Shown: positions 45,392 to 54,503 of the stretch, piece after piece
Layout: the number at the start of each line of letters is the position of its first letter
Position numbering within the stretch: position 1 is the stretch's first letter
Origin: CALAGB01 sp963789565
Lineage (GTDB): Bacteria; Chloroflexota; Chloroflexia; Thermomicrobiales; Thermomicrobiaceae
Assembly: GCA_963789565.1 (NCBI GenBank)
Contig: CAWBKX010000002.1
Span: 744,001 to 808,000 of the forward strand
DNA length: 64,000 bases
Reading direction: 5' to 3'
Made by a program: the position numbers and the translations under genes
The notes under the pieces: generated by a model
Databases searched by the model: none
Told to the model about the DNA's origin: nothing
What the model saw: only the letters and a program-made list of their open reading frames with translations

Positions 45392-46650
45392 GCACGTCTC
45401 CCAAGATCCCTGCAGGCAAGCTCGACGTCGATCGCCTGCGAGCCGACTTTCCGATTCTGCGGCAGACGGCTCGCGGCAAGCCACTCGTCTACCTTGACAG
45501 CGCCGCGAGCTCGCAAAAGCCCGAGAAGGTCATCGAAGCGTTGTCCGATTACTATCGGACGACCAACGCCAACATCCATCGCGGCGTCTATGAGCTGAGC
45601 GAGAAGTCGACGCAGGTCTATGACGAGGCACGCGCGAAAGTTGCCGCGCTCATCAATGCCTCTTCACCGCGCGAGTGCATCTTCGTGCGCAACACCACCG
45701 AGGGGATCAACCTCGTCGCCAGCTCGTGGGGCCGCGCCAACCTGCAGCCGGGAGATGAGATCCTCCTCACCATCCTCGAACACCACAGCAACCTGGTCCC
45801 GTGGCAGATCATCGCCGCCGAGCGTGGTGCCAAATTGCGCTTTATCGACATCGACGATGACGGACGCCTCAAGCTCGATCAGCTTGATGACTGCCTGGCG
45901 TCGGGACGCGTCAAGCTCGTTGCGGTTACCCAGGTCTCGAACTCCCTCGGAACGATCAACCCGGTCGAGGAGATCGCGCAAAAGGTGCACGCGGCCGGAG
46001 CGTTAGTGCTAATCGACGGGGCCCAGAGCGTGCCGCACATGCCGGTCGACGTGCAGGCGTTGGGAGCCGACTTCCTGGCATTTTCCGGTCACAAGATGCT
46101 CGGTCCCATGGGGATCGGCGTCCTTTACGGCCGTCGCGCGCTTCTGGAAGCGATGCCGCCCTACATGGGCGGCGGCGACATGATCCGCACGGTCGAGCTG
46201 GAACAATCGACGTACGCCGACTTGCCGGAGAAATTCGAAGCGGGAACGCCAAGCGTGGCGGACGCTGTTGGGCTTGGGTCCGCGATTGACTACCTCAACG
46301 GCGTCGGGTTGGTCGAAATGCGCCAGCACGAAAAGGACATCGTGCGTTATGCGCTCGCCAGCATGCGTGAAGTTCCCGACATCCAACTCTTCGGACCCGA
46401 AGGGAACGACCGAGCTGGAGTTATCAGCTTCGCCGTTGGCGACGTCCATCCGCACGACATCGCCAGCATTTTGGATGGCGAAGGCATCGCCGTGCGCGCG
46501 GGCCACCATTGCACTCAGCCGTTGATGAATCGACTTGGTGTCGTTGCCACGACGCGAGCGAGCGTTTACCTCTACAATGACGAGCAGGATGTCGACCGAT
46601 TGATCGACGGCATCATGACCGTGCGCAAGATTTTTGGCCTTGGAGCGTGA
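45388..46650 (+). CDS. sufS: Cysteine desulfurase SufS
   Basis: A 420-aa group II cysteine desulfurase that releases sulfur from cysteine as persulfide. Marks are LVYLDSAASSQKPEKVIEAL, VRNTTEGINLVASSW, ILEHHSNLVPWQ, VDVQALGADFLAFSGHKMLGP with the PLP lysine in SGHKML, and the active-site Cys375 in RAGHHCTQPLMNRLGV. It passes sulfur to SufU, encoded 3 nt downstream, in this type of system. Confidence 0.96.
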   Translation: MSTSPKIPAGKLDVDRLRADFPILRQTARGKPLVYLDSAASSQKPEKVIEALSDYYRTTNANIHRGVYELSEKSTQVYDEARAKVAALINASSPRECIFVRNTTEGINLVASSWGRANLQPGDEILLTILEHHSNLVPWQIIAAERGAKLRFIDIDDDGRLKLDQLDDCLASGRVKLVAVTQVSNSLGTINPVEEIAQKVHAAGALVLIDGAQSVPHMPVDVQALGADFLAFSGHKMLGPMGIGVLYGRRALLEAMPPYMGGGDMIRTVELEQSTYADLPEKFEAGTPSVADAVGLGSAIDYLNGVGLVEMRQHEKDIVRYALASMREVPDIQLFGPEGNDRAGVISFAVGDVHPHDIASILDGEGIAVRAGHHCTQPLMNRLGVVATTRASVYLYNDEQDVDRLIDGIMTVRKIFGLGA

Positions 46651-46653
46651 CCC

Positions 46654-47040
46654 GTGGCTGACCTCTATCGCGAGCAGATTCTCGATCACTCGCGGCACCC
46701 GCGAAATTTCGGCGAGATCGAGAACGCCGACATCACCTGTGAAGACAGCAATCCGCTCTGCGGCGACCGAGTCCGCATCGACGTGAAAGTCGCCGACGGC
46801 ATAATATCCGACATCAAGTTCTCGGGACGCGGCTGCGCCATCAGCCAGGCCGCCGCATCGATCCTGACCGAAATGGTCAAGGGACACGAGCTGAACGAGG
46901 TGAAAGAGATATCCGCTCAGGATATGATCGACGAGCTCGGCATCGACATCAGTCCGGCCCGTGTGAAGTGCGCGCTCCTCGGGCTCAAGGTGCTCAAATC
47001 TGGCGCTTATGGATTGACCGACTGGCCGCATCAGGAGTGA
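46654..47040 (+). CDS. sufU: Sulfur-acceptor protein SufU
   Basis: A 128-aa SufU that takes persulfide from SufS. It has SNPLCGDRVRIDV, GRGCAISQAAASILTEMVKG and PARVKCALLGLKVLKSG, which keep the zinc ligands Cys, Asp, Cys and Cys. The 18-residue insert around GHELNEVKEISAQDM is as expected for SufU as opposed to IscU. It starts at GTG three bases after sufS. There is no sufE. Confidence 0.95.
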   Translation: MADLYREQILDHSRHPRNFGEIENADITCEDSNPLCGDRVRIDVKVADGIISDIKFSGRGCAISQAAASILTEMVKGHELNEVKEISAQDMIDELGIDISPARVKCALLGLKVLKSGAYGLTDWPHQE

Positions 47041-47085
47041 CGACCACCTTGGCTGCCACGCTGCCAGGGAAGACTGGAGGGCAAA

Positions 47086-47403
47086 TTGGCCAAATTCACC
47101 GCAGAAGATGTGCGTGAAAACCTGAAGACTGTCTATGACCCGGAGATCGGCATCAACGTAGTCGATCTTGGACTGATCTACGACGTCGATTTGGAAGACC
47201 AATCCGACAAGACCGGTGTCATCGTGACGATGACCCTGACCTCGATGGGTTGTCCGTTGGGTCCAATCATCATGCAAGAGGTCAACGGTGCCCTCGGCGG
47301 CTTGCCTGATATCGGCGAGGTTGGCGTGAATATCGTCTGGAGTCCGCCGTGGACGCCGGACATGATGAGCGAGGAAGCCCGCGACGAACTGGGCATCTGG
47401 TAG
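47086..47403 (+). CDS. sufT: SufT (MIP18/DUF59 family)
   Basis: A 105-aa DUF59 protein that helps mature Fe-S proteins. It has TVYDPEIGINVVDLGLIYDVDL, TLTSMGCPLGPIIMQEV with the conserved Cys, and WSPPWTPDMMSEEARDELG. It closes the suf operon and is followed by a strong terminator. PaaD-like proteins share this fold but would lie in phenylacetate clusters. Confidence 0.93.
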   Translation: MAKFTAEDVRENLKTVYDPEIGINVVDLGLIYDVDLEDQSDKTGVIVTMTLTSMGCPLGPIIMQEVNGALGGLPDIGEVGVNIVWSPPWTPDMMSEEARDELGIW

Positions 47404-47426
47404 CTCGAAACCGACATTGAAAATGT

Positions 47427-47460
47427 GACGCCCGCTTCGGAACCGGAGCGGGCGTCTTGT
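47427..47460 (+). terminator. Terminator of the suf operon
   Basis: A 14-bp stem, GACGCCCGCTTCGG with CCGGAGCGGGCGTC (one G-U pair), loop AA, then TTGT. It lies 24 nt after the sufT stop. Confidence 0.8.
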
Positions 47461-47558
47461 CTCACTGGCACATCCTCGTCTATCCTGGGCACCCGGAGTA
47501 GACGTCCCGGAGGGTGCCGATCACTCGAGCGTCCAGACGGGCAAGGAGGGTCTCAACT

Positions 47559-48479
47559 GTGTCTCGCCAGGGGCGAATCGTTGCCATGCTGCTCATTCTC
47601 ATCCTGGTAGCTTCGTGTCGTGGACCGTCGGATCCAGGGGATTCCAACACCCCAGCCGCTCTCCCTTCCCCAACGCCGGAACAGGTCTCACAAACGCTGG
47701 CGACGGAGACGCCGTCCCCAACGCCGACGCCTTCACCGACACCCAGTCCAACGCCATCACCAACGGCCACTCCTGAGCCGACAGCGACGCCGACTCCGTC
47801 GCCGACTCCAACGCCAACAGAACCAGCGACGCCCACGGCGATTCCGTCGGCACCCGCTATCACGGTTACCCAGGCGGATACGACCAAAAAGGTCGTGGCT
47901 CTGACCTTCGACGCCAACGTCGATACCGGATACGCCGCGCAGATTCTGGACATTCTGAAGCAGAACGGGATCAAGGCGTCGTTCGGCCTTACCGGGGTCT
48001 GGGCTCAACAGAATCCGGATCTGGTCAAACGCATGGTCAACGAAGGGCATCAGATCATCAACGAGACGTACGACCACAAGTCCTTCACCGGCTTTTCGAC
48101 CGGCGACAAATCGTTGACCACACAAGAACGCAACGACGAACTTCAAAAAATGCGGGATATCGTTCTCAACGAGGCGAACTACGACGTAAAGCCCTATTTT
48201 CGTGCGCCATACGGCGACGTGGACGGCTCGGTCTTGCAGGACGTCGCGGACGCCGGCTACTCGGTCAATGTCACGTGGTCGGTCGATACGCTTGGGTGGA
48301 GCGGCATGACGGCGGACGACATCGTCAAGCGAACCGTTGACGGCGTGGCTCCCGGAGCCATCGTCGTCATGAACATGGGCGCCAACTCAGAAGACACGTC
48401 CGCCCTACCTCAGATCATCAAACGGCTCAAAGACAATGGCTATTCATTCGTGACGGTAAAGCAGATGGTTGGGAGGTAG
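47559..48479 (+). CDS. NodB-type deacetylase-like lipoprotein with altered metal site
   Basis: A 306-aa secreted lipoprotein. The lipobox is LVASC near residue 20, and residues about 50-100 are a Pro/Thr/Ser repeat linker that would reach into the cell wall. The NodB domain follows: VALTFDANVDTGYAAQILDIL, GVWAQQNPDLVKRMVNEGHQ, PYFRAPYGDVDGSV. Two metal positions deviate: TFDDG is TFDA (Asp118 kept, Ala119 in place of the second Asp), and the His-x3-His motif reads NETYDH (Glu169, His173). Deacetylation of glycans may therefore be lost or use another geometry. The start is GTG 47559 after AAGGAGGG; the longer reading lies before the signal peptide. Confidence 0.82.
   Translation: MSRQGRIVAMLLILILVASCRGPSDPGDSNTPAALPSPTPEQVSQTLATETPSPTPTPSPTPSPTPSPTATPEPTATPTPSPTPTPTEPATPTAIPSAPAITVTQADTTKKVVALTFDANVDTGYAAQILDILKQNGIKASFGLTGVWAQQNPDLVKRMVNEGHQIINETYDHKSFTGFSTGDKSLTTQERNDELQKMRDIVLNEANYDVKPYFRAPYGDVDGSVLQDVADAGYSVNVTWSVDTLGWSGMTADDIVKRTVDGVAPGAIVVMNMGANSEDTSALPQIIKRLKDNGYSFVTVKQMVGR
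47709..47838 (+). repeat. Degenerate CCGAC/CCAAC Pro-Thr codon repeats
   Basis: About 130 bases of short repeats encoding PTP/PSP units inside the deacetylase-like lipoprotein. They form the low-complexity linker between lipid anchor and NodB domain. Confidence 0.8.
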
Positions 48480-48555
48480 GTCGAGCTCGCTCACTCCGAA
48501 CCGGTCGCGTCGATTGCAACCGGGATACGCGCAAGCGGACAGAGAGGGAACGCAC

Positions 48556-49920
48556 GTGCCAGATCTTCAGCAGGTTTATCAGTACATCGACGACCACTCC
48601 GACTCGATGATCGCCGACCTCCAACGCGTCATTCAACAACCATCGATCTCATCCGCGAATGTCGGCGTGCGTGAATGCGCGGCCCTTTTGGTGGAGATGA
48701 TGAGCAAGTTGGACATCGATGCTCGTGCGATCGAGACGGAAGGGCTGCCGGTCGTCTACGGTGAGATCAACGAGGCCGGGCCGGGCGCTCATACCCTGGT
48801 TATCTATAACCACTACGACGTACAACCGGCTCCTGAATCGGACTGGGAGTCGCCGCCATTCGAGGCGCGCATCGTCGGAGACCGGATCATTGGTCGCGGA
48901 GCGACCGACGCCAAGGGCAATCTGTTGGCGCACCTCAAAGCGGTTGAAGCGCTGCGTGCCACGACCGGCATGCCGATCAATGTCAAATTCGTATTCGATG
49001 GTGAAGAGGAGTCGGGAAGCCCAAGTCTGCCTGGATTCGTCGAAAAGCACCTCGATACGCTCAAGGCTGATGCTTCCCTTTCGTTCGACGGCGGATTCGA
49101 CGCTGGCGATGTGCCACGGATCAACCTGGGAAGCAGCGGTCTCCTGTTCATTCAGATGCGGGCTAAGGGTGGCACGAAGGACCTGCACTCAGCACGCGCC
49201 CGCCTGGTACCGAACCCGGCCTGGAAGCTGGTCTGGGCGCTGGCGTCGATGAAGGGGCCGGATGGGCGCATCCTGATCGACGGTTTCTACGACGACATTC
49301 GCCCGCCGAGCGCGCTGGAGCGCCAATTGTTGGAGCAATCCGGTTGGAACGACGAAGCGCAGAAGCGAGATCTCGGCGTCGATGAGTTCCTGGGCGGCGT
49401 TGCAGGCGTCGACGCGCTGCAGCAGCTTCTCTTCACCCCGACGTGCAATATCGCGGGATTCGCTTCTGGGTACGTCGGTGAAGGCAACAAGACGCTGCTG
49501 CCATCGACTGCGGCGGTAAACGTGGATTTCCGTCTGGTCGCGGATCAGAACCCCGAAGACATCTACGCCAAAGTGCGCAGGCACCTCGACGCACATGGCT
49601 TCAACGACATTGAGATCAGCAGCGAGAGTGGCATCGAACCTTCGCGTACCAACGCTGATTCACCGTTCGCCAAGATCGTGGCGGCGGCAGCCCGTCAGGT
49701 TTATCAACGTGAGCCTACCGTTCGTCCGACGGGTGACGCCTCCGGACGTCAGGGCGTGTGGTTGGCCGGCAAGCTCGGCATTCCCGGCGCCGGAACAGCC
49801 GTCGGGCCGCCGGATTGGCACGGACACGCGTCCAACGAATTCATGACGTTGGATCACTACATCAACGGCATCAAATACGCCGCGACCATCTGGACTCTGT
49901 TCTCGCAAACAACTGTGTGA
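48556..49920 (+). CDS. M20-family metallopeptidase (dipeptidase-like)
   Basis: A 454-aa zinc peptidase. Metal motifs are LVIYNHYDVQPAPESDW, IGRGATDAKGNLLAHLKAVEA, FVFDGEEESGSPSLPG, with later AGTAVGPPDWHGHASNEFMTLDHY. The dimerisation (lid) domain lies around residues 185-340. The closest layout is the M20 cytosolic nonspecific dipeptidase / CNDP branch, which cleaves small peptides. I choose GTG 48556 after GAGAGGG. The S9 peptidase gene follows by 34 nt on the same strand, so the two probably act together in peptide use. Confidence 0.92.
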   Translation: MPDLQQVYQYIDDHSDSMIADLQRVIQQPSISSANVGVRECAALLVEMMSKLDIDARAIETEGLPVVYGEINEAGPGAHTLVIYNHYDVQPAPESDWESPPFEARIVGDRIIGRGATDAKGNLLAHLKAVEALRATTGMPINVKFVFDGEEESGSPSLPGFVEKHLDTLKADASLSFDGGFDAGDVPRINLGSSGLLFIQMRAKGGTKDLHSARARLVPNPAWKLVWALASMKGPDGRILIDGFYDDIRPPSALERQLLEQSGWNDEAQKRDLGVDEFLGGVAGVDALQQLLFTPTCNIAGFASGYVGEGNKTLLPSTAAVNVDFRLVADQNPEDIYAKVRRHLDAHGFNDIEISSESGIEPSRTNADSPFAKIVAAAARQVYQREPTVRPTGDASGRQGVWLAGKLGIPGAGTAVGPPDWHGHASNEFMTLDHYINGIKYAATIWTLFSQTTV

Positions 49921-49954
49921 CTTGCGCTGATACACCGCCAAGAAGGGGACTGAC

Positions 49955-51946
49955 ATGCCGCGACCTATCGAGATTGACGATCTCGGCAAAATCAAATACG
50001 TTGGAGACCCTCAGATTTCGCCGGACGGAAAGTGCGTTGCCTACGTGGTGACGGAGGCTGACATTCCAGAAAAGACCTACCACTCGTCCATCTGGCTGGC
50101 GGCCGCTGACGGCTCGTGGAACCGCAAGTTCACGCACAGCAACGCCAAAGACTCCGCCCCTCGTTGGTCGCCCGACGGTGCGACACTGGCATTCCTGTCC
50201 GACCGGTCGGAAAAGACCCAGCTCTATCTCATGCCAGTCAACGGCGGAGAGGCGCAGCGCCTGACCGATCTCACGAATGGAGTGTCTGAACCGGTCTGGT
50301 CGCCCGACGGCTCAAGCATCGTCGTCACGAGCAAGGTTGGGCCCGAAGGGATGATTCGGCTCTCCCAGCAGACGGCGGATGATCGTAAGAACGTCGAAGA
50401 GAAGAGCGATGTCAAAGTCATCCGCACCTTGCGCTTCAAGCTCGACGGCGAAGGGTTTCTTGGCGACCTCAAACGCCATATCTTCCTCGTCGGAGTAGAT
50501 AGCGGCGACATCACTGCATTGACCGAGGGCGATTGGGACGACGCTCAGCCGTCCTGGTCGCCAGACGGGTCGCGGATCGCGTTCTCCTCGAATCGCACCG
50601 ACGACCGAGAGTTCAATCGCAAATCCGACATTTGGATTGTGGACGTGGGAGATCGCTCGACAACGCCAGTCACCGCGGCTGATGGACAGTACGGCACGCC
50701 CGCGTTCGCTCCCAATGGCCGCAGTATTGCCTATGTCGGATATCCCTTCAGCGGTCAGTTCGGGCCCAACACAATCAGTAGTCTCTGGATCAAGACCTTG
50801 CCCGATGGCGAGCCCCGCAACGTCGCGGCACGTATCGATCGCGACATTTCCGGTACGGCAATCAGCGACGCGCATTATGTCGCACCGGCGCAGTTCCCGA
50901 CCTGGTCCGACGATGGTCAGGCAGTCTTCGCCATCTTCGCAGACCGCGGCAATGTGCCGGTGGGACGCTTCCAACTCGACGGCACGGCATCTCGCGTCGT
51001 TGAAGGGACGCGCGAGGTCTTGAACTTCAGCCGCGCCAAGGATGGGACGCTCGCGTTGCTCATCTCGGACGCGACGCATCCATTCGAGGTCTTCGTGTGC
51101 GCTGAGGACGGCTCGAACGAGCGGCGGGTGAGTCACGCGAACGACGACTTCCTGGCGGAAGTCACGATTCCCGAGCCAGAATCGATGATCGTGACTAACG
51201 CGGATGGCATCGAGATCGACACCTGGTTGCTGCCGCCACCGGACTTCGACGAGTCGAAGAAATACCCACTGATTCTGGAAATCCACGGCGGCCCGCACGC
51301 GATGTACGGCAACACCTTCTATCACGAACTTCAGGTCTACGCGGCGCGCGGCTACTTGGTCCTTTATTGCAACCCACGCGGCAGCACAGGCGCGGGCCAG
51401 CAATTTGTCAATGCCGCGGCGGGCGACTGGGGTGGGTGCGACTACGCGGACATTATGGACGTCGTAGCTCACGTCACCGACTTCCGGTTCGTCGACGGGA
51501 ATCGTATGGGCGTAACTGGTGGTTCATACGGCGGCTACATGACCAACTGGATCATCACTCAAACCGATCGATTCAAGGCTGCAGTCACGCAGCGGAGTAC
51601 CGTCAATCGTCACAATCTCTATGGCACAAGTGATCTTGTCTGGTCCTACGCGAGCTGGGAATTTAGCGGCTCCGCTTACGAGCGACCCGATTTCTATCTC
51701 GAGCGATCGCCGTTGACCCACATCAAGAATGTCACCGCGCCGGTCCTCATCATGCACAGCGAGAATGACTTTCGCTGCCCAGTGGAGCAGTCGGAACAAC
51801 TGTTCGTCGCATTGAAGTTGCACGGAAAGACGACCGAATACATCCGGTTCCCAAACGAGAGTCACGGGCTCTCACGCACTGGACGTCCAGACCATCGAGT
51901 TGAGCGCCTGGAGCGCGCGGCAGATTGGTTCGACCGTTACCTGTAA
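49955..51946 (+). CDS. S9-family serine peptidase (acylaminoacyl-peptidase-like)
   Basis: A 663-aa two-domain peptidase. Residues about 1-390 are a beta-propeller with TolB-like repeats (APRWSPDGATLAFLSD, PVWSPDGSSIVV, PSWSPDGSRIAFSSN). The alpha/beta hydrolase part has GGPHAMYGNTFYHELQ, the nucleophile Ser in VTGGSYGGYMTNW, Asp in IMHSENDFRCPVEQ and His in PNESHGLSR. It has no signal peptide, so it probably acts in the cytoplasm on short peptides. Confidence 0.95.
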   Translation: MPRPIEIDDLGKIKYVGDPQISPDGKCVAYVVTEADIPEKTYHSSIWLAAADGSWNRKFTHSNAKDSAPRWSPDGATLAFLSDRSEKTQLYLMPVNGGEAQRLTDLTNGVSEPVWSPDGSSIVVTSKVGPEGMIRLSQQTADDRKNVEEKSDVKVIRTLRFKLDGEGFLGDLKRHIFLVGVDSGDITALTEGDWDDAQPSWSPDGSRIAFSSNRTDDREFNRKSDIWIVDVGDRSTTPVTAADGQYGTPAFAPNGRSIAYVGYPFSGQFGPNTISSLWIKTLPDGEPRNVAARIDRDISGTAISDAHYVAPAQFPTWSDDGQAVFAIFADRGNVPVGRFQLDGTASRVVEGTREVLNFSRAKDGTLALLISDATHPFEVFVCAEDGSNERRVSHANDDFLAEVTIPEPESMIVTNADGIEIDTWLLPPPDFDESKKYPLILEIHGGPHAMYGNTFYHELQVYAARGYLVLYCNPRGSTGAGQQFVNAAAGDWGGCDYADIMDVVAHVTDFRFVDGNRMGVTGGSYGGYMTNWIITQTDRFKAAVTQRSTVNRHNLYGTSDLVWSYASWEFSGSAYERPDFYLERSPLTHIKNVTAPVLIMHSENDFRCPVEQSEQLFVALKLHGKTTEYIRFPNESHGLSRTGRPDHRVERLERAADWFDRYL

Positions 51947-51960
51947 GCTGGCGGTGGATT

Positions 51961-51985
51961 GAGTGTCGGAAGTTTTCCGACACTC
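51961..51985 (+). other. Perfect inverted repeat after the S9 gene
   Basis: GAGTGTCGGAA-GTT-TTCCGACACTC forms an 11-bp stem 15 nt after the stop codon at 51946. There is no T-tract after it, so it may be an mRNA-end stabiliser or a Rho-type pause rather than an intrinsic terminator. Confidence 0.5.
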
Positions 51986-52146
51986 GCCGCAAATCGCTCG
52001 GAACTCATGCGGTTATAGACCAAACTCAGTCCCGTTTGCGGTTCGCCGAACGGCTGACGAGGAATCAAATGGGGTTGTCGTCAAGTGTCGGATCCCTCAA
52101 TTCGAGGGATCAGTCTGCTGTGCCGGGTGAGTCTCGAGGAGAGAAT

Positions 52147-52539
52147 ATGTTCAAGCGCGTTGGAGCCAACCTGGCATTTGCCGCCACGCTGATCCTACTT
52201 CTTGCCGGGTGCGGCGCGAGCAGTAATGGGGACAACGGAACGGCTGGAACGGCTGGCGACGCAATCACTATCAAAGAGACCGAGATGACGTTCACGCCGA
52301 ACAATATCACCGTTCAAGCTGGCCAGACCGTCAACATCAAACTCGTCAACAATGGCATCGTCATGCACGACTTCACGATCGACGACCTCAACGGTCAGCA
52401 GATCTCGAAGCCGCTCGATCCGGGTAAGAGCACGACATTCTCGCTCGCCGCCCCAAGCACGGCCGGGACGATCAATTTCTACTGCTCACAACCAGGACAC
52501 AAGGCGGCGGGAATGTTCGGCACGATCACGGTTCAGTAG
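52147..52539 (+). CDS. Cupredoxin-like lipoprotein
   Basis: A 130-aa lipoprotein with lipobox LAGC near residue 22 and a plastocyanin/azurin-type fold. Type 1 copper ligands can be placed at His74 (MHDFTI), Cys113 and His118 (YCSQPGH) and Met123 (AAGM). It would carry electrons outside the membrane. I choose ATG 52147 after GAGGAGAG; the longer upstream frame is not coding. It stands alone. Confidence 0.9.
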   Translation: MFKRVGANLAFAATLILLLAGCGASSNGDNGTAGTAGDAITIKETEMTFTPNNITVQAGQTVNIKLVNNGIVMHDFTIDDLNGQQISKPLDPGKSTTFSLAAPSTAGTINFYCSQPGHKAAGMFGTITVQ

Positions 52540-52673
52540 TCGGCTGACGGCCTCATTCCTGCAAGGTTTGCCCCGCGAATTCCCTGTCTGGCGCGGTTCG
52601 CGCTAAGATAGAGAAAACAGACGCGGGGCTCATTTTGCATAGTGCGCCGCTCCAAGGCGAGGGAGGCCAACCA

Positions 52674-54080
52674 GTGAACAGCTATTCCACGATCAGCGAG
52701 CTACTCGAGCATCTCAAGCCCGCGGCGGAACTGCGAAACGGTTCGATTGCCATCAGCGACGAGCAGGCGTTCACGGGTGACGTGCTCGACCGGCTGGTTT
52801 ACAGCGCTGTCTTTGGCGACGAGAGTGTCAAGGCTGCGGCGCGCTGGATCATCTGGCAGGCGGGCCAGGAACTGGGAACGTTCCCGGCATCGATCCACGA
52901 TTTCTACATCGCGGGAGGCCGCGACGAGTGGCGCAATCAGACGACGCCCGCCATCAACGTGCGCGGCATGGTGTACGACACGGCTCAGGCAGTCATTCGA
53001 GCCGCGCAAAAGAACAACGCAAAGCAGTTCATCTTCGAGATCGCTCGCTCCGAAATGGGCTACACAGGTCAAAGACCCGAAGAATATGCCACCGTTATTC
53101 TCGCTGCCGCGTTGAAGCAAGGTCATCGTGGACCCCTCTTCATCCAGGGCGACCATTTCCAGATTAGCGCCAAGGACTATGGCTCCGACGCAGAGAAAGA
53201 ACTCAGTGGCCTGCGCGAGCTGATCGATGAGGCGCTCGACGCCGGCTTTTATAACATCGACATCGACAGCTCAACCATCGTCGATCTCTCACGGGAGACT
53301 GTCGCGGAGCAACAAGAGCTCAATTACGAGCGTTGCGCTGAGCTCACTGCCTACATCCGCGAGCACCAGCCGGCCGGTGTCATGGTCTCCGTCGGCGGCG
53401 AGATCGGCGAGGTCGGCGGCAAGAACAGCACTGTGGAAGACCTCGAAGCCTTCATGACCGGATATAACAAGACCATCGACGACATGGGTGGCAATGTGGT
53501 CGGGATCAGCAAGATCAGCGTGCAGACCGGAACCAGTCATGGCGGCGTGGTGTTGCCTGACGGCAGCATTGCCGACGTGAGCGTCGACTTCGATACGCTC
53601 GGAGCGCTCTCGAAAGAGGCACGCGAGCAGTACAAAATCGGCGGCGCGGTGCAGCACGGCGCGTCGACACTTCCGGAAGTCGCGTTCAACCGGTTCTCAG
53701 AAGCGAACGCTTGCGAAGTGCATCTGGCGACGGGGTTCCAGAACATCATCTACGACAGCCAATCGTTCCCGTCGGACTTGCGGGACCAGATCTATGCCTG
53801 GCTGGCGGAAAATCGGGCCAGCGAGCGCAAGCCCAACATGACTGACGCGCAGTTCTATTACACGACCCGCAAGCGAGGTTTCGGTCCCTTCAAGCAGCAG
53901 ATCTGGGACATGCCAGCGTCGATTCGCAACGAAATCAGCGGCGAACTCGAAGAGAAGTTCGACCTGATCTTCAAGCGGCTCAACGTCGTCAACAGCGCCG
54001 AGCAGATCGACCAAATCGTCAAGCCGGCAAGGCGATCGAAGCCGGTGCCGGAAGCGCTGCATAAGGCGGCCGTCTCATAG
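52674..54080 (+). CDS. Class II (zinc) aldolase, fructose-bisphosphate/tagatose type, long form
   Basis: A 468-aa TIM-barrel aldolase. Zinc ligands are likely His in IQGDHFQIS, in TGTSHGGVVLPDG and in AVQHGASTLPE; NIDIDSSTI and VSVGGEIGEVGGKNS are the other catalytic segments. Typical class II aldolases have 280-360 aa, so this is about 100 longer. The extra is mainly at the C-terminus (RKRGFGPFKQQIWDMPASIR). The substrate is uncertain. I choose GTG 52674 after GAGGGAGG; the TTG at 52635 is less likely. Confidence 0.85.
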   Translation: MNSYSTISELLEHLKPAAELRNGSIAISDEQAFTGDVLDRLVYSAVFGDESVKAAARWIIWQAGQELGTFPASIHDFYIAGGRDEWRNQTTPAINVRGMVYDTAQAVIRAAQKNNAKQFIFEIARSEMGYTGQRPEEYATVILAAALKQGHRGPLFIQGDHFQISAKDYGSDAEKELSGLRELIDEALDAGFYNIDIDSSTIVDLSRETVAEQQELNYERCAELTAYIREHQPAGVMVSVGGEIGEVGGKNSTVEDLEAFMTGYNKTIDDMGGNVVGISKISVQTGTSHGGVVLPDGSIADVSVDFDTLGALSKEAREQYKIGGAVQHGASTLPEVAFNRFSEANACEVHLATGFQNIIYDSQSFPSDLRDQIYAWLAENRASERKPNMTDAQFYYTTRKRGFGPFKQQIWDMPASIRNEISGELEEKFDLIFKRLNVVNSAEQIDQIVKPARRSKPVPEALHKAAVS

Positions 54081-54107
54081 AATGCGGCTTCTCACCTGCA
54101 TCAGTCA

Positions 54108-54137
54108 ACGGGCGGGGCTGACGCCTCGCTCGTTTTC
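54108..54137 (+). terminator. Terminator after the aldolase gene
   Basis: Stem ACGGGCGGGG (54108-54117) with CCTCGCTCGT (54124-54133), two G-U pairs, 6-nt loop, then TTT CG TTT. It lies 27 nt after the stop. Confidence 0.65.
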
Positions 54138-54179
54138 GTTTGCGTTGGAACTCGATTGCGGCGGCAGTATTCGCGAGAC

Positions 54180-54503
54180 TCAGCGAGTGGGGAGAGATGG
54201 CTCCCGGTCACGACCGGGCTCTTGCTCAGGGCGCAAGTAAACGAGGTATTCGTTCATGCCGACTTTCAGGACTCGTCTCACGGTGTAGAGGCAGCCGCGT
54301 TCGCGCAAGGAGCGACCCGGAGTGATGCGCGCCGCACGAACTTCCCGTTCCGTTCTGGAGACGATTTCGTAGGTCACGCGTCCGCATTGCAGGCAACGGA
54401 AATACTGATCCGCCTCGTCGGTCGGACCGGCAAGTCCGCGCTGGACCAGCATGGTACGACTGCTTCCGCAATCGGGACATGTCCGTTGTTCGGACGTGCT
54501 CAC
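54180..54503 (-). CDS. Small zinc-ribbon protein of unknown function
   Basis: A 107-aa protein that starts MSTSEQRTCPDCGSSRTML and has a second pair FRCLQCGRVTYEI, together a Cys-x2-Cys ... Cys-x2-Cys zinc ribbon at residues about 9-43. The rest is Arg-rich with a beta-like end (KVGMNEYLVYLRP). The spacing resembles zinc ribbons of transcription or RNA-binding proteins, but no family is clear. CAAGGAGGACGAGCACAAGGTG lies upstream, with AAGGAGG about 14 nt before the ATG. It is monocistronic. Confidence 0.72.
   Translation of the reverse strand: MSTSEQRTCPDCGSSRTMLVQRGLAGPTDEADQYFRCLQCGRVTYEIVSRTEREVRAARITPGRSLRERGCLYTVRRVLKVGMNEYLVYLRPEQEPGRDREPSLPTR

Noticed and set aside
46009..47277. Long minus-strand open frame of 422 codons
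   Set aside because: It is antisense to sufS, sufU and sufT and has no protein similarity or ribosome-binding site.
47709..47838. CRISPR-like or satellite repeat
   Set aside because: The units are short in-frame Pro/Thr codons within a lipoprotein linker, with no spacers.
50312..51472. Minus-strand open frame of 386 codons
   Set aside because: It is antisense to the S9 peptidase, whose propeller and catalytic motifs are clear.
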